Origin: Actinomadura rudentiformis
GTDB taxonomy: Bacteria > Actinomycetota > Actinomycetes > Streptosporangiales > Streptosporangiaceae
NCBI RefSeq assembly: GCF_008923185.1
Contig: NZ_WBMT01000006.1
Coordinates: 372,001 to 436,000, forward strand
Reading direction: 5' to 3'
Length of the DNA: 64,000 nt
Shown: positions 46,137-54,467 of the stretch, in pieces
Numbering within the stretch: position 1 is the stretch's first letter
How the letters are laid out: every line of letters starts with the position of its first letter
Notes under the pieces: model-generated
Databases searched by the model: none
What the model saw: the letters and a program-made list of their open reading frames with translations, nothing else
Told to the model about the DNA's origin: nothing
Translations under genes and position numbers: made by a program

Positions 46137-46780
46137 TCGTCGAGGACTCACGCGCCCTGGCCGACGTGGTCGCCGAAGGGCTCCGGGACCAGGGCATGGC
46201 CGTGGACGTCGCCTACGACGGGCTCGACGCGGCCACCAAGCTCGACGTCTCCTATGACGTGGTCGTGCTCGACCGTGACCTTCCCGGGCTGCACGGCGAC
46301 ACCCTCTGCCGGATGATCACCGAGGCGGAGCGGCCCGTCATGGTGCTCATGCTGACCGCGGCGGACTCCCCCGGCGACCGCGTCAGCGGCCTGAGCCTGG
46401 GCGCCGACGACTATCTGGCCAAGCCGTTCCACTTTCCCGAGCTGGTGTTGCGGGTGCGCGCACTCGCCCGCCGCCGCCCGGGCGCCCGTGCGCGGATCTT
46501 CCGCGCGGCGGGCATCGAACTCGACCCCATGCGGCGCACGGTGATCCGCGACGGGCGGATGCTCAGCCTTTCGGTCAAGGAGTTCGGCGTGCTGGAGGCG
46601 CTGCTGCGTGCCTGGCCCGCGTTTCTCAGCGCCGAAGACCTGCTCGAACAGGTCTGGGACGAGCACGCCGACCCGTTCACCAACACCGTCCCGGTGACCG
46701 TCGGCCGGTTGCGGCGCAAGCTCGGCGACCCGCCGGTCATCACCACCACGCCCGGCGTCGGCTACCGCATCGCCGGGTGA
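46124..46780 (+). CDS. OmpR/PhoB-type response regulator
   Basis: 218 residues. The receiver has VLVVEDSRAL, the phosphoacceptor Asp in VVVLDRDLPG (about D50), and Lys in DYLAKPFHF. The winged-helix output domain has LSVKEFGVLEALL and TVPVTVGRLRRKLGDP. It is the partner of the preceding kinase. The ATG is the last of four repeated ATGs and its own ribosome site is not obvious, so translation may depend on coupling to the kinase gene. Confidence 0.92.
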   Translation: MRVLVVEDSRALADVVAEGLRDQGMAVDVAYDGLDAATKLDVSYDVVVLDRDLPGLHGDTLCRMITEAERPVMVLMLTAADSPGDRVSGLSLGADDYLAKPFHFPELVLRVRALARRRPGARARIFRAAGIELDPMRRTVIRDGRMLSLSVKEFGVLEALLRAWPAFLSAEDLLEQVWDEHADPFTNTVPVTVGRLRRKLGDPPVITTTPGVGYRIAG

Positions 46781-46794
46781 CGCGGTACGTGCGG

Positions 46795-47469
46795 TCAGCC
46801 GCCGGTGCGGGGCACGACCAGGCCCGACTCGTAGGCGGTCACGACCGCCTGGACGCGGTCGCGCAGGCCCAGCTTGCGCAGCACGCGGCTGACGTGGGTC
46901 TTGACGGTCTCCTCGCCGACCGTCAGCCGTGCGGCGATCTCGGCGTTGGACAGGCCCTCGGCGACCAGGCGGAGCACGTCGGTCTCGCGGGGCGTGAGCA
47001 CGCCGAGCGACGCCGCGACCGGGCGCGGGCGCAGCCGGGCGAACTCGCCGATGAGCCGGCGGGTGACGCTCGGCGCGAGCAGGGCCTCGCCGGCCGCCGC
47101 GACCCGGACGGCGTCGAAGAGCCGTTCGGCCGTCACGTCCTTGAGCAGGAACCCGCTCGCGCCCGCGACGAGCGCGTCGTAGACGTGTTCGTCGAGGTCG
47201 AAGGTGGTCAGCATGACGATCCGCGGCGAGGGGCCCTCCCCGGACGCGGCGGTGATCCGCCGGGTGGCCTCGATGCCGTCCATGGCCGGCATCCGCACGT
47301 CCATCAGCACGACGTCGGGGCACTGCTCGCGGCAGGCCGCGATCGCCGCGGCGCCGTCGGCGGCGGTGCCGACCACGGTCAGGTCGGGCTGCGTTTCGAG
47401 GAGGGCGCTGAACCCTGCCCGGACCACTTCTTGGTCGTCGACCACCACGACACGGACAGGCGCGCTCAC
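46795..47469 (-). CDS. NarL/FixJ-type response regulator
   Basis: 224 residues. The receiver has VVVVDDQEVVR, the phosphoacceptor in VVLMDVRMPAMDG, and Lys in FLLKDVTAERL. A LuxR-type helix-turn-helix follows: LTPRETDVLRLVAEGLSNAE and LTVGEETVKTHVSRVLRKLG. It overlaps the kinase gene by four bases. It is convergent with the OmpR-type regulator 15 bases away. Its likely target is the divergent ABC operon at 48680. Confidence 0.93.
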   Translation of the reverse strand: MSAPVRVVVVDDQEVVRAGFSALLETQPDLTVVGTAADGAAAIAACREQCPDVVLMDVRMPAMDGIEATRRITAASGEGPSPRIVMLTTFDLDEHVYDALVAGASGFLLKDVTAERLFDAVRVAAAGEALLAPSVTRRLIGEFARLRPRPVAASLGVLTPRETDVLRLVAEGLSNAEIAARLTVGEETVKTHVSRVLRKLGLRDRVQAVVTAYESGLVVPRTGG

Positions 47470-48515
47470 CGGTCGTCTCCCGCCTTGGCGGGGAGCGTGG
47501 CTTCGACGAGGAACCCGTGGCCCGGTGCCGGTCCGGTGCGGAGCTTGCCGCCGACCGTCGCGGCACGTTCACGCATTCCCAGCAGGCCGTGCCCGACCCC
47601 AGGCCCGCCCGCGTGCGCTCCCCCGTGCCGCGCGTCGTCGCCTTCACTGCCGTTGGGCGGCGGACCCGGCCCGTTGTCGCGCACGCGCAGGTGCAGTACG
47701 TCGTCGTCGTAGTGGAGCTCGACGTCAACGGCGGCGCCGGGGGCGTGCCTGCGGGCGTTGGTGAGTGCCTCCTGCACGATGCGGTACGCGGTCAGCTCGA
47801 CGCCCGGGTCCAGAGGCGCGGTGCGGCCGCGCAGGATGAGGCGGGCGGTGACCCCACCGGACTCGCGTGTCTCGTCGATGAGTTCCAGCAGTTGCTCCAG
47901 GGTGGGCTGCGGCCGCCGGGTGGGCTCGCCGCCGGCGTCCTCACGCAGCACGCCCAGCAGCCGGCGCATCTCGGTGAGCGCCGTGCGGGCGGTGTCGCCG
48001 ATGGCGAGCAGGTGCTTGGCGCCCTCGGGCGGCATGCCGGGCACCGCGAGCCGGGCGGTCTCGGCCTGCACGGAGATCATCGAGATGTGGTGGGCCACGA
48101 CGTCGTGGAGCTCGCGGGCGATGCGAGCCCGTTCGCCTCGCGCGGTGTACTCCAGCAGTGTGCTCTCGATGGCGCGCCGCGAGGCGTCCCGTTCGGCGGC
48201 CTCGGCGCGCACCCGTGCCAGCCTGCGGCGTACCACCAGGTACCAGGCGGCGGTCAGCGCGACGACCCCGGTGAAAAGCGGCGACCAGTAGAACGGGACG
48301 GACAGCAGTGTCGTCCCCGTGACCGTCACGGCCGCCGCGAGCGGGTGCCGGCCGGTGAACGCGAGCGGCACGGTCGCGCACAGGGCGAGCAGGACGCCCA
48401 CCGGCAGGTTCACGCCCACGCCGGTGCGGGCCACGGTCTCGGCGAGCGCGACCACGCCGAGCGCGGCTCCGGCGATGACGGGGGCGCGGCCGCGCGCGGC
48501 CTCGGGCAGGTCCAC
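47466..48515 (-). CDS. Sensor histidine kinase (HisKA_3, LiaS/DesK-like)
   Basis: 349 residues. Four to five N-terminal TMs (for example AGAALGVVALAETVARTGVGV) carry no large sensor loop. HisKA_3 has RARIARELHDVVAHHISMI with the phosphoacceptor His after REL. The ATPase has VQEALTNARRHA and DNGPGP, then GHGLLGMRERAATVGG. Intramembrane-sensing kinases of this kind often respond to envelope-active antibiotics and control a neighbouring ABC transporter, as the layout here suggests. Confidence 0.92.
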   Translation of the reverse strand: MDLPEAARGRAPVIAGAALGVVALAETVARTGVGVNLPVGVLLALCATVPLAFTGRHPLAAAVTVTGTTLLSVPFYWSPLFTGVVALTAAWYLVVRRRLARVRAEAAERDASRRAIESTLLEYTARGERARIARELHDVVAHHISMISVQAETARLAVPGMPPEGAKHLLAIGDTARTALTEMRRLLGVLREDAGGEPTRRPQPTLEQLLELIDETRESGGVTARLILRGRTAPLDPGVELTAYRIVQEALTNARRHAPGAAVDVELHYDDDVLHLRVRDNGPGPPPNGSEGDDARHGGAHAGGPGVGHGLLGMRERAATVGGKLRTGPAPGHGFLVEATLPAKAGDDR

Positions 48516-48546
48516 AGCGTTATTCTCACCGACCGGGCGGGTGTTG

Positions 48547-48592
48547 GCGTCCCTCTGATCAACAGTTCGCCCGTCCCCCGTGAGAGGGACGC
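48547..48592. promoter_or_regulatory. 9-bp inverted repeat in the kinase/ABC divergent promoter
   Basis: GCGTCCCTC (48547-48555) is mirrored exactly by GAGGGACGC (48584-48592), 28 bases apart, between the kinase (start 48515) and the ABC ATPase (start 48680). It is a likely binding site for the NarL-type regulator. Confidence 0.55.
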
Positions 48593-48679
48593 GGCGGCGG
48601 CCCGTCCCCCGGTCCGTCCCGGCGAAGATGACTCCGGTGCGGGACGACAGCGAGGGGCCGGATTCCTAGTCTCCTGGTC

Positions 48680-49696
48680 ATGAACGCCACCATCGAAGTT
48701 CGCGGGCTGCGCAAGCGCTACGGGTCGACCGTGGCCGTCGACGGCCTGTCGTTCACCGTCGAGCCCGGGCAGGTCACCGGGTTCGTCGGGCCCAACGGCG
48801 CGGGCAAGTCGTCCACGATGCGGATGATCATGGGGATGGACCGGCCGGACGAGGGCAGCGCGCTCATCGGCGGCCGTCCCTACCGCACGCTTCGTTCCCC
48901 CTTGTGCCAGGTCGGTGCGCTGCTGGACGCGTCGGCGGTGCATCCCGGCCGGCGGGCGCGCGACCACCTGCTGTGGATGGCGCATTCCAACGGGCTGCCC
49001 GTGCGGCGGGTGGACGAGGTGATCGACCTGGTCGGGCTGCGGCCGGTGGCCAGGCGGGCGGCGGGCGGGTTCTCGCTCGGCATGCGGCAGCGGCTCGGCA
49101 TCGCGGCCGCGCTGATCGGCGACCCCGCGGTGCTGATGTTCGACGAGCCCGTGAACGGCCTGGATCCCGAGGGGATCACCTGGATCCGCGGGCTGCTGCG
49201 TTCACTGGCGGCGGAGGGGCGGGCGGTGCTGGTCTCCAGCCATCTGATGAGCGAGCTGGAGGGCAGCGCCGACCATCTGGTGGTGATCGGCCGCGGCCGG
49301 GTCGTCGCCGACACCAGCGTGCAGGAGCTGCTCACCGCCGCGTCCAGCGGGCGGGTGATGCTCCGCACCGGCCGGCGGCAGGAGGCGATGACGGTGCTCG
49401 CCAACGCCGGCGCGTCCGTGGCGGCGAACGGCCCTGACACGCTGACGGTGTCTGGGCTTGCGGCCGAACGCATCGTGGCGCTGCTGAACGAGGGCGGCGT
49501 GAGCTTCTCGGGCATCGCAGAGCACCGCGCCTCCCTTGAGGAGGCGTACATGGAACTCACCCGCGACGCGGTCGACTTCCGAGGCGCCACAGGTGCCGCA
49601 GGCGGCCCAGGCAGCGCAGACGCCGATGGCACGGCCGCCGGCGGCGCGGGCGGCTCGGCGAGCTCTTCCGCTTCGGCCGGACGGGAGCAGCGATGA
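48680..49696 (+). CDS. ABC transporter ATPase (BcrA-like)
   Basis: 338 residues. Walker A is VGPNGAGKSSTM, the signature is FSLGMRQRLGIAAALIG (the LG..QRL form of the BcrA/drug-ATPase group), Walker B is VLMFDEPVNGLDP, and the H-loop is VSSHLMSE. A non-conserved tail rich in Gly/Ala/Ser (residues about 300-338) follows. The stop overlaps the next gene start. Paired with the two permeases, it probably removes an envelope-active compound. Confidence 0.92.
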   Translation: MNATIEVRGLRKRYGSTVAVDGLSFTVEPGQVTGFVGPNGAGKSSTMRMIMGMDRPDEGSALIGGRPYRTLRSPLCQVGALLDASAVHPGRRARDHLLWMAHSNGLPVRRVDEVIDLVGLRPVARRAAGGFSLGMRQRLGIAAALIGDPAVLMFDEPVNGLDPEGITWIRGLLRSLAAEGRAVLVSSHLMSELEGSADHLVVIGRGRVVADTSVQELLTAASSGRVMLRTGRRQEAMTVLANAGASVAANGPDTLTVSGLAAERIVALLNEGGVSFSGIAEHRASLEEAYMELTRDAVDFRGATGAAGGPGSADADGTAAGGAGGSASSSASAGREQR

Positions 49697-51231
49697 CGAC
49701 CACGACGACGCGGTTCCAGAGCTCGGTCTCCGGTGTCCGGGACGACGGCGCGTTCGTGTCGACCGGGCGGCTGGTGCGCGCTGAGTGGACGAAGTTCCGA
49801 TCGGTGCGCAGATGGATCCTGGGCGTGCTGGCCATGGCCGTGCTCACGGTGGGGATGGGCCTGTTCATCGCGTCGGGCAGTGGCACCGACGCGAACACCC
49901 GGCCGGAGGAGGTCACGGTCGGGCCCGGCGGTGCCCGGGTCCATGACGTCTTCCAGTTCACGCACCGGCCGCTGCAGGGTGACGGCGGCATCACCGCGCG
50001 GGTGACCTCGCTCAAGAGCGCCGACGGCCGGGAGATGGCGGGATGGGCCAAGGCCGGAGTGATCATCAAGGCGGGCACGAAGCCGGGCTCGACCTACGCG
50101 GCGGTGATGGTCACGCCAGGCCATGGTGTCCGGTTGCAGTCCGATTTCACCAATGACGTGGCCGGGAAGTCCCGGGCGATCCCGGGTTGGCTCCGCCTGG
50201 TCCGTGCCGGTACGTCCGTCACGGGCTATGAGTCGGCCGACGGTAGGACGTGGCGCAAGGTCGGCACGGTCACGCTCCCTGAGCTGCCACAACGCGCCGA
50301 GATCGGGTTGTTCGCGACGTCTCCGGGGGTCTTCAAGGTGCAGCGGGAGTTCGGCAGCACGTCGGTCGGGCAGAGCACCTCCGTCGTCGCCGCGACGTTC
50401 GACGGTGTCGACGTGCAATCTCGGCAGCAGGCCGCTTCGTGGAACAACACCGTCGTGAGCCCGTCCCGCGCGGGTGGCGACGAGTTCCAGGGGAACGATT
50501 TCCAGGGGACCCAGAGCGCGGGCACGTTCACGTTGCGCGGGCAGGGCGACATCGCTCCCCGGCCCGACGGCGACGACCCGGTCCGCCTGCCCTTCACCGG
50601 CGTCATGATCGGCATGATCGCGGCCATCGCGCTGGGCGTGCTGTTCATCACCGCCGAGTACAAGCGCGGCATGATCCGGACCAGCTTCGCCGCCAGCCCG
50701 CGGCGCGGCCGGGTCCTGGCCGCGAAGGCCATCGTGATCAGCGCCGTGACGTTCGCGACCGGGCTGGTCGCCACCGTCATCCTGTTCTTCGCCTCGCAGC
50801 CGGTGCTGCGGTCGGGCGGGTTCGCGCCGCCCGCCTTTCCCGAGCCGTCGCTGACCGAGCCGCGGATAATGCGGGCGGTGGTGGGCACCGCGCTCTTCCT
50901 GGCGCTCGTCGCGGTGTTCAGCCTGGGCGTCGGCACGATCCTGAGGCGCAGCGCGGGGGCGATCGCCGGGATCATCACGCTCCTCGTGCTGCCCACCATC
51001 ATCGCGTCCGCGCTGCCGATCTCGGCGGCGACGTGGATGATGCGTCTCACCCCGGCGGCGGGCCTGTCGATCCAGCAGACCAGCAGGCACTATCCCCAGG
51101 TGGAGAGCGTCTGCGTCCCTGAGGACGGCTGTTACTACTCCGAGCCGTGGGCGGGCATCGGCGTGCTGGTCGCCTACACCGCGGTGGCGCTCGGGCTGGC
51201 GTACTGGCTACTGCGCCGGAGGGACGCGTGA
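49693..51231 (+). CDS. ABC permease with a large extracytoplasmic domain
   Basis: 512 residues. TM1 (WILGVLAMAVLTVGMGLFIA) is followed by about 250 residues outside the membrane. This part is beta-rich and resembles a DUF1349/LamG-like jelly roll (GWAKAGVIIKAGTKPGSTYAAV and GWLRLVRAGTSVTGYESADG). Five or more TMs form an ABC-2 permease C-terminus. A tail loop holds Cys-x5-Cys (VCVPEDGCYY). The start overlaps the ATPase stop (ATGA). The inserted domain is unusual for this class and may bind the substrate outside the cell. Confidence 0.85.
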   Translation: MTTTTTRFQSSVSGVRDDGAFVSTGRLVRAEWTKFRSVRRWILGVLAMAVLTVGMGLFIASGSGTDANTRPEEVTVGPGGARVHDVFQFTHRPLQGDGGITARVTSLKSADGREMAGWAKAGVIIKAGTKPGSTYAAVMVTPGHGVRLQSDFTNDVAGKSRAIPGWLRLVRAGTSVTGYESADGRTWRKVGTVTLPELPQRAEIGLFATSPGVFKVQREFGSTSVGQSTSVVAATFDGVDVQSRQQAASWNNTVVSPSRAGGDEFQGNDFQGTQSAGTFTLRGQGDIAPRPDGDDPVRLPFTGVMIGMIAAIALGVLFITAEYKRGMIRTSFAASPRRGRVLAAKAIVISAVTFATGLVATVILFFASQPVLRSGGFAPPAFPEPSLTEPRIMRAVVGTALFLALVAVFSLGVGTILRRSAGAIAGIITLLVLPTIIASALPISAATWMMRLTPAAGLSIQQTSRHYPQVESVCVPEDGCYYSEPWAGIGVLVAYTAVALGLAYWLLRRRDA

Positions 51232-52058
51232 CCCGCACACTGCCGATCCCCACGCTGCTGACCCGCACGCTGCTGACCCGCACGCTGTACGCCGAGTGGA
51301 CCAAGCTGCGGACGCTGCCCGGCAGCGGCTGGTCGTTCGCCGGAGTGGTCGCGGTCACCGTGGCGCTGAGCATCGCGTTCACCGCGTCGGTGGACGCCGC
51401 GCACTGCCCCGCACCGCAGGGCTGCCACGAGGACACCACCAAGCTCACGCTGTCGGGCACCTGGCTCGGGCAGGCCGCCGTCGTCGTCCTCGCCGCGCTC
51501 GTCATCACCAATGAGCACGCCACCAGAATGATCCAGACGACGCTGGCGGCCACCCCGCGCCGGGCCGTGGTCCTGTTCGCCAAGGCCGTCGTCGTGGCGG
51601 GTGTCGTAATGGCGGCGGCGGTCCTGGGCGTGGCGGGTTCCCTGCTCACCGGCCGGTTCTTCCTGGAGGGGAACGGGTTCACGGCGGCCAACGGCCATCC
51701 GCCATTGTCGCTAGGGTCGGAGCCGACGCTGCGGGCCGCGTTCGGCACGGTCCTGTACCTCGTTCTCGTCGGCCTGCTGAGCCTGGGCGCCGGGGCGCTG
51801 CTGCGCGACACCGCCGGGACGATCACCGCGGTGCTGACGCTGTTCTACATCGCGCCCGTGGCCGTCCAGTTCGTGGGCGATCCGCACTGGCGGGAACGGC
51901 TGGAGAAGGCGGCGCCGAGCGCGGGCATGGCCGTGCAGGCGACACGGAACCTGGACCGGCTGCCGATCGGGCCATGGGCGGGGCTGGGAGTGCTCGCCGC
52001 CTACGCGGCCTGTGCGCTGCTGGCGGGCGGCGCCGCGTTCATCCGTCGTGATCCCTGA
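51228..52058 (+). CDS. ABC-2 type permease, second subunit
   Basis: 276 residues, GTG start overlapping the previous stop by four bases (GTGA). About six TMs with the ABC-2 pattern: LTLSGTWLGQAAVVVLAALV and EHATRMIQTTLAATPRRAVVLFAKA (key piece TTLAATPRR). The N-terminus has the repeat TLLTRTLLTR, from a 15-base tandem duplication. It ends 20 bases inside the convergent neighbouring gene. It is part of the three-gene ABC operon. Confidence 0.85.
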   Translation: MTRTLPIPTLLTRTLLTRTLYAEWTKLRTLPGSGWSFAGVVAVTVALSIAFTASVDAAHCPAPQGCHEDTTKLTLSGTWLGQAAVVVLAALVITNEHATRMIQTTLAATPRRAVVLFAKAVVVAGVVMAAAVLGVAGSLLTGRFFLEGNGFTAANGHPPLSLGSEPTLRAAFGTVLYLVLVGLLSLGAGALLRDTAGTITAVLTLFYIAPVAVQFVGDPHWRERLEKAAPSAGMAVQATRNLDRLPIGPWAGLGVLAAYAACALLAGGAAFIRRDP

Positions 52059-53109
52059 CCGGGGACGCGGCCTGGTGGCGCGGACGGCGGCGGGGGCGGC
52101 GGTTCGGGCGGGAGTCACCCGCGCCGGTGGCGTACGCCGCGAACCGGGTCAGCATCCGGCCGCCGCCCGCCTCGCGCCACAGTTCGGGGCGTGCCGCGGG
52201 GAAGGCGTAGCACGGCACCCCGTTGCTGATCATGCCCATGACACGGGGTTCCCCGGACGATTCCGCCGCGAACGAGTACAGCCTGGTGAGCCGCGGGGCG
52301 ATGATGCCCCAGTCCAGCAGCCGCGGCAGTGGTCCCTCGGTGGCGACCAGGTCCTCGATCGTGAGGCCGGTGAGCGGGTACCGCTCGGGGAAGGCTCGGC
52401 GCAGGTCGAGGAACAGCTCGACCGAGCCGCGCCGCGGGTCTCCGGCCAGCCGCCCGACCGTGCCGAACGAGCCCAGCGCCAGCCTCGGCCGGGCCGCCAG
52501 CGCGTGGGTGTAGAGAACGCGCAGGAGGGCGACGTTCATCATGAAGCGCTCGGCGGGCAACTCCGCCTCGGCGAGCTCCACGTTCTCCAGGTAACCGGCC
52601 ACGACGCTGGAGTTGTGCGCGCGATACCAGGAGGAGGGCGACGGGAAGCGCAGGAACTCGCCCCACAGCGCGACGCTCCGGGCCGAGGGCCTGCCGTTCG
52701 CCGAGCATCCGCCGCCTGCCGAGGATCTGCCGCCTGCCGAGGATCTGCCGGGTGCCGCCTCGTACAGTAGCGCCGCCTCGGTCTTGTCGCGCAGCAGGCG
52801 GTCGTTGACCGCGCGCCACCACGGGCTGCCGGGACGGGCTGCGGTGGACGGGTTCAGGACGCCCCGTGCGATCTCCCAGCGCAGGAACGCGAGCTCGGCC
52901 CGTCCGTAGGAGCCGCGTTCCCGGCCCGCAGCGGTGTAGAACTCGGTGGCGAGCCGTATCCGGCTGTCGGTCCCGTCGGCGGCCTCGCGGACCTTCGCCG
53001 CGGCCAGGGACGCGGCTTCCGTCTCCCCCACCAGCAACCTCGCTCGACCTCGCCGGAGCACCGGGAAACAGTGTCGCATCCGCGCCTGATCGCTTACGAT
53101 CGCCGCCAT
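52039..53109 (-). CDS. Uncharacterised 356-residue protein
   Basis: No known domain is recognised. The first 100 residues are helical and charged (RIRLATEFYTAAGRERGSYG, FLRWEIARGVLNP, WWRAVNDRLLRDKTEAALL). A low-complexity linker GRSSAGGRSSAGG follows, then a larger globular part with LWGEFLRFPSPSSWYRAHNSS, LLDWGIIAPRLTRLY and VMGMISNGVPCYAFP. The tail is basic and arginine-rich. No TM or signal is seen. Its ATG shares bases with the start of the GNAT gene, so an internal ATG at 53079 may be the real start. Confidence 0.65.
   Translation of the reverse strand: MAAIVSDQARMRHCFPVLRRGRARLLVGETEAASLAAAKVREAADGTDSRIRLATEFYTAAGRERGSYGRAELAFLRWEIARGVLNPSTAARPGSPWWRAVNDRLLRDKTEAALLYEAAPGRSSAGGRSSAGGGCSANGRPSARSVALWGEFLRFPSPSSWYRAHNSSVVAGYLENVELAEAELPAERFMMNVALLRVLYTHALAARPRLALGSFGTVGRLAGDPRRGSVELFLDLRRAFPERYPLTGLTIEDLVATEGPLPRLLDWGIIAPRLTRLYSFAAESSGEPRVMGMISNGVPCYAFPAARPELWREAGGGRMLTRFAAYATGAGDSRPNRRPRRRPRHQAASPVRDHDG
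52703..52756. repeat. Three 18-bp tandem repeats in the uncharacterised gene
   Basis: GAGSATCYGCCGCCTGCC-like units at 52703, 52721 and 52739 encode repeats of six residues (GRSSAG) in the linker. They are in frame, so the length can vary without loss of reading. Confidence 0.8.
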
Positions 53110-53596
53110 GGCCTATGCCGTCCGTCCCGCCGAAGAGCGTGACCTGCACCTGCTGGCCGACATCGAGCGCAGCGCGGACGAGCTGTTCGGCCCGCTGGGC
53201 ATCGTGTTCCCTGCCGGGCCCACGGTCATCGAGGAGGTCGGGGCCGGCGCGCTGCAGCTGCTGGTGGTGGGTGATCCCCCGATCGGGTTCGCGGCGATCA
53301 TCGAGGTCGACGGCCACCGGCATCTGGAGCAGATCGCGCTGCATGCCGACCACACCGGGCGCGGTCTCGGCCGCCCGTTGATGGAGCGGGTCATCGGCGA
53401 CGCCGACGGCGGCGAGCTGACGCTCATCACCTTCCGTGATGTGCCGTGGAACGGCCCGTGGTACACGCGGTTCGGCTTCGTCGAGATGCCGGAGCCGGAG
53501 TGGGGCCCGGAGCTGCGCGCGCATTGGCAGGCGGAGATCGCGGCTGGCCTGCACGAGCTGGGCCCGCGCCTGATCATGCGCCATCGGGGCCGCTGA
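53108..53596 (+). CDS. GNAT-family N-acetyltransferase
   Basis: 162 residues with the GNAT fold: AYAVRPAEERDLHLLADIER at the N-terminus, the acetyl-CoA loop in LEQIALHADHTGRGLGRPLMERVIG (Q/RxxGxG/A as HTGRGLG), and WYTRFGFVEMPEPE near the end. The substrate is unknown. It starts on the same CATG as the opposite gene, and the space for a promoter lies inside that gene. Confidence 0.9.
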   Translation: MAYAVRPAEERDLHLLADIERSADELFGPLGIVFPAGPTVIEEVGAGALQLLVVGDPPIGFAAIIEVDGHRHLEQIALHADHTGRGLGRPLMERVIGDADGGELTLITFRDVPWNGPWYTRFGFVEMPEPEWGPELRAHWQAEIAAGLHELGPRLIMRHRGR

Positions 53597-53681
53597 GCCC
53601 GGCCGCTCTCGCAGGCTCGGTCACCCGTCTCGGGTGTAATCCGGTTGGCCGGGGCTGCGGCCGTCCGTTACAACGGATCGC

Positions 53682-54467
53682 ATGCTCCACAAATATCCCC
53701 GCACCCGGCATATCGAGGGCTCCAGGTTGCAGCCGGGTGACCACGATCTCGCAGCCGTGCCCTTCCGGGAGATCGTGGGGCGTCATCTGGTGGTGGAGGA
53801 GAAGCTGGACGGCGCGAACGCCGGGATCAGCTTCTCGGCGGAGGGCGAGCTGCGGCTCCAGAGCCGTGGCCATTACCTGACAGGTGGGCCGCGCGAGCGC
53901 CAGTTCGCCCCGCTGAAGGCGTGGGCGGCGTCGGTGCAGCACCAGCTGTGGCCGCGGCTCGGCGACCGGTACGTGCTGTACGGGGAGTGGCTGTACGCCA
54001 AGCACACGATGTTCTACGACGCCCTCCCGCACTACTTTTGCGAGTTCGACGTGTTCGACCGGCGCGACGGGACGTTCCTGTCGACCGGGCGGCGCCGTGA
54101 GCTGCTGGCCGGGACGCCGGTGGTGTCGGTGCCGGTGCTGCATGAGGGGCCGCTGCCCGACCTGGCGTCGCTGACGGCCCTCACCGGCCCCTCGACGTGC
54201 CGCACCGCAAAGTGGCGGGACGCGCTGCGGGCCGCCGCGGCGGCGGGCGGCGCGGACCCCGTCAGGGTCGCCGAGGAGACCGACCGGTCGGACGACATGG
54301 AGGGCCTCTACATCAAGGTGGAGGAGGACGGGCTGACCGTCGACCGTTTCAAGTGGGTACGTCCGAGTTTCCTCACCGCGATCCTGGATTCAGGCACCCA
54401 TTGGCAGGACCGGCCGATCGTCGCCAACGGGCTGGCCGACCCGGAGGTGCTCTATGCGGGTGTTTGA
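53682..54467 (+). CDS. RNA ligase (Rnl2-like nucleotidyltransferase)
   Basis: 261 residues with the full nucleotidyltransferase set: motif I EEKLDGANAG (adenylated Lys41), Arg62 in LQSRGHYL, motif III VLYGEWLYAKH (Glu102), IIIa FCEFDVFDRR, motif IV EGLYIKVEEDG, and motif V DRFKWVRPSF. The size fits a minimal RNA ligase without a large C-terminal domain. It overlaps the HD-kinase gene by 14 bases, so the sealing and end-healing enzymes are made together. Confidence 0.9.
   Translation: MLHKYPRTRHIEGSRLQPGDHDLAAVPFREIVGRHLVVEEKLDGANAGISFSAEGELRLQSRGHYLTGGPRERQFAPLKAWAASVQHQLWPRLGDRYVLYGEWLYAKHTMFYDALPHYFCEFDVFDRRDGTFLSTGRRRELLAGTPVVSVPVLHEGPLPDLASLTALTGPSTCRTAKWRDALRAAAAAGGADPVRVAEETDRSDDMEGLYIKVEEDGLTVDRFKWVRPSFLTAILDSGTHWQDRPIVANGLADPEVLYAGV

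Noticed and set aside
49202..51090. Very long antisense frames across the ABC operon
   Set aside because: Shadows of high-GC codon use; composition is Arg/Pro/His-rich and without motifs.
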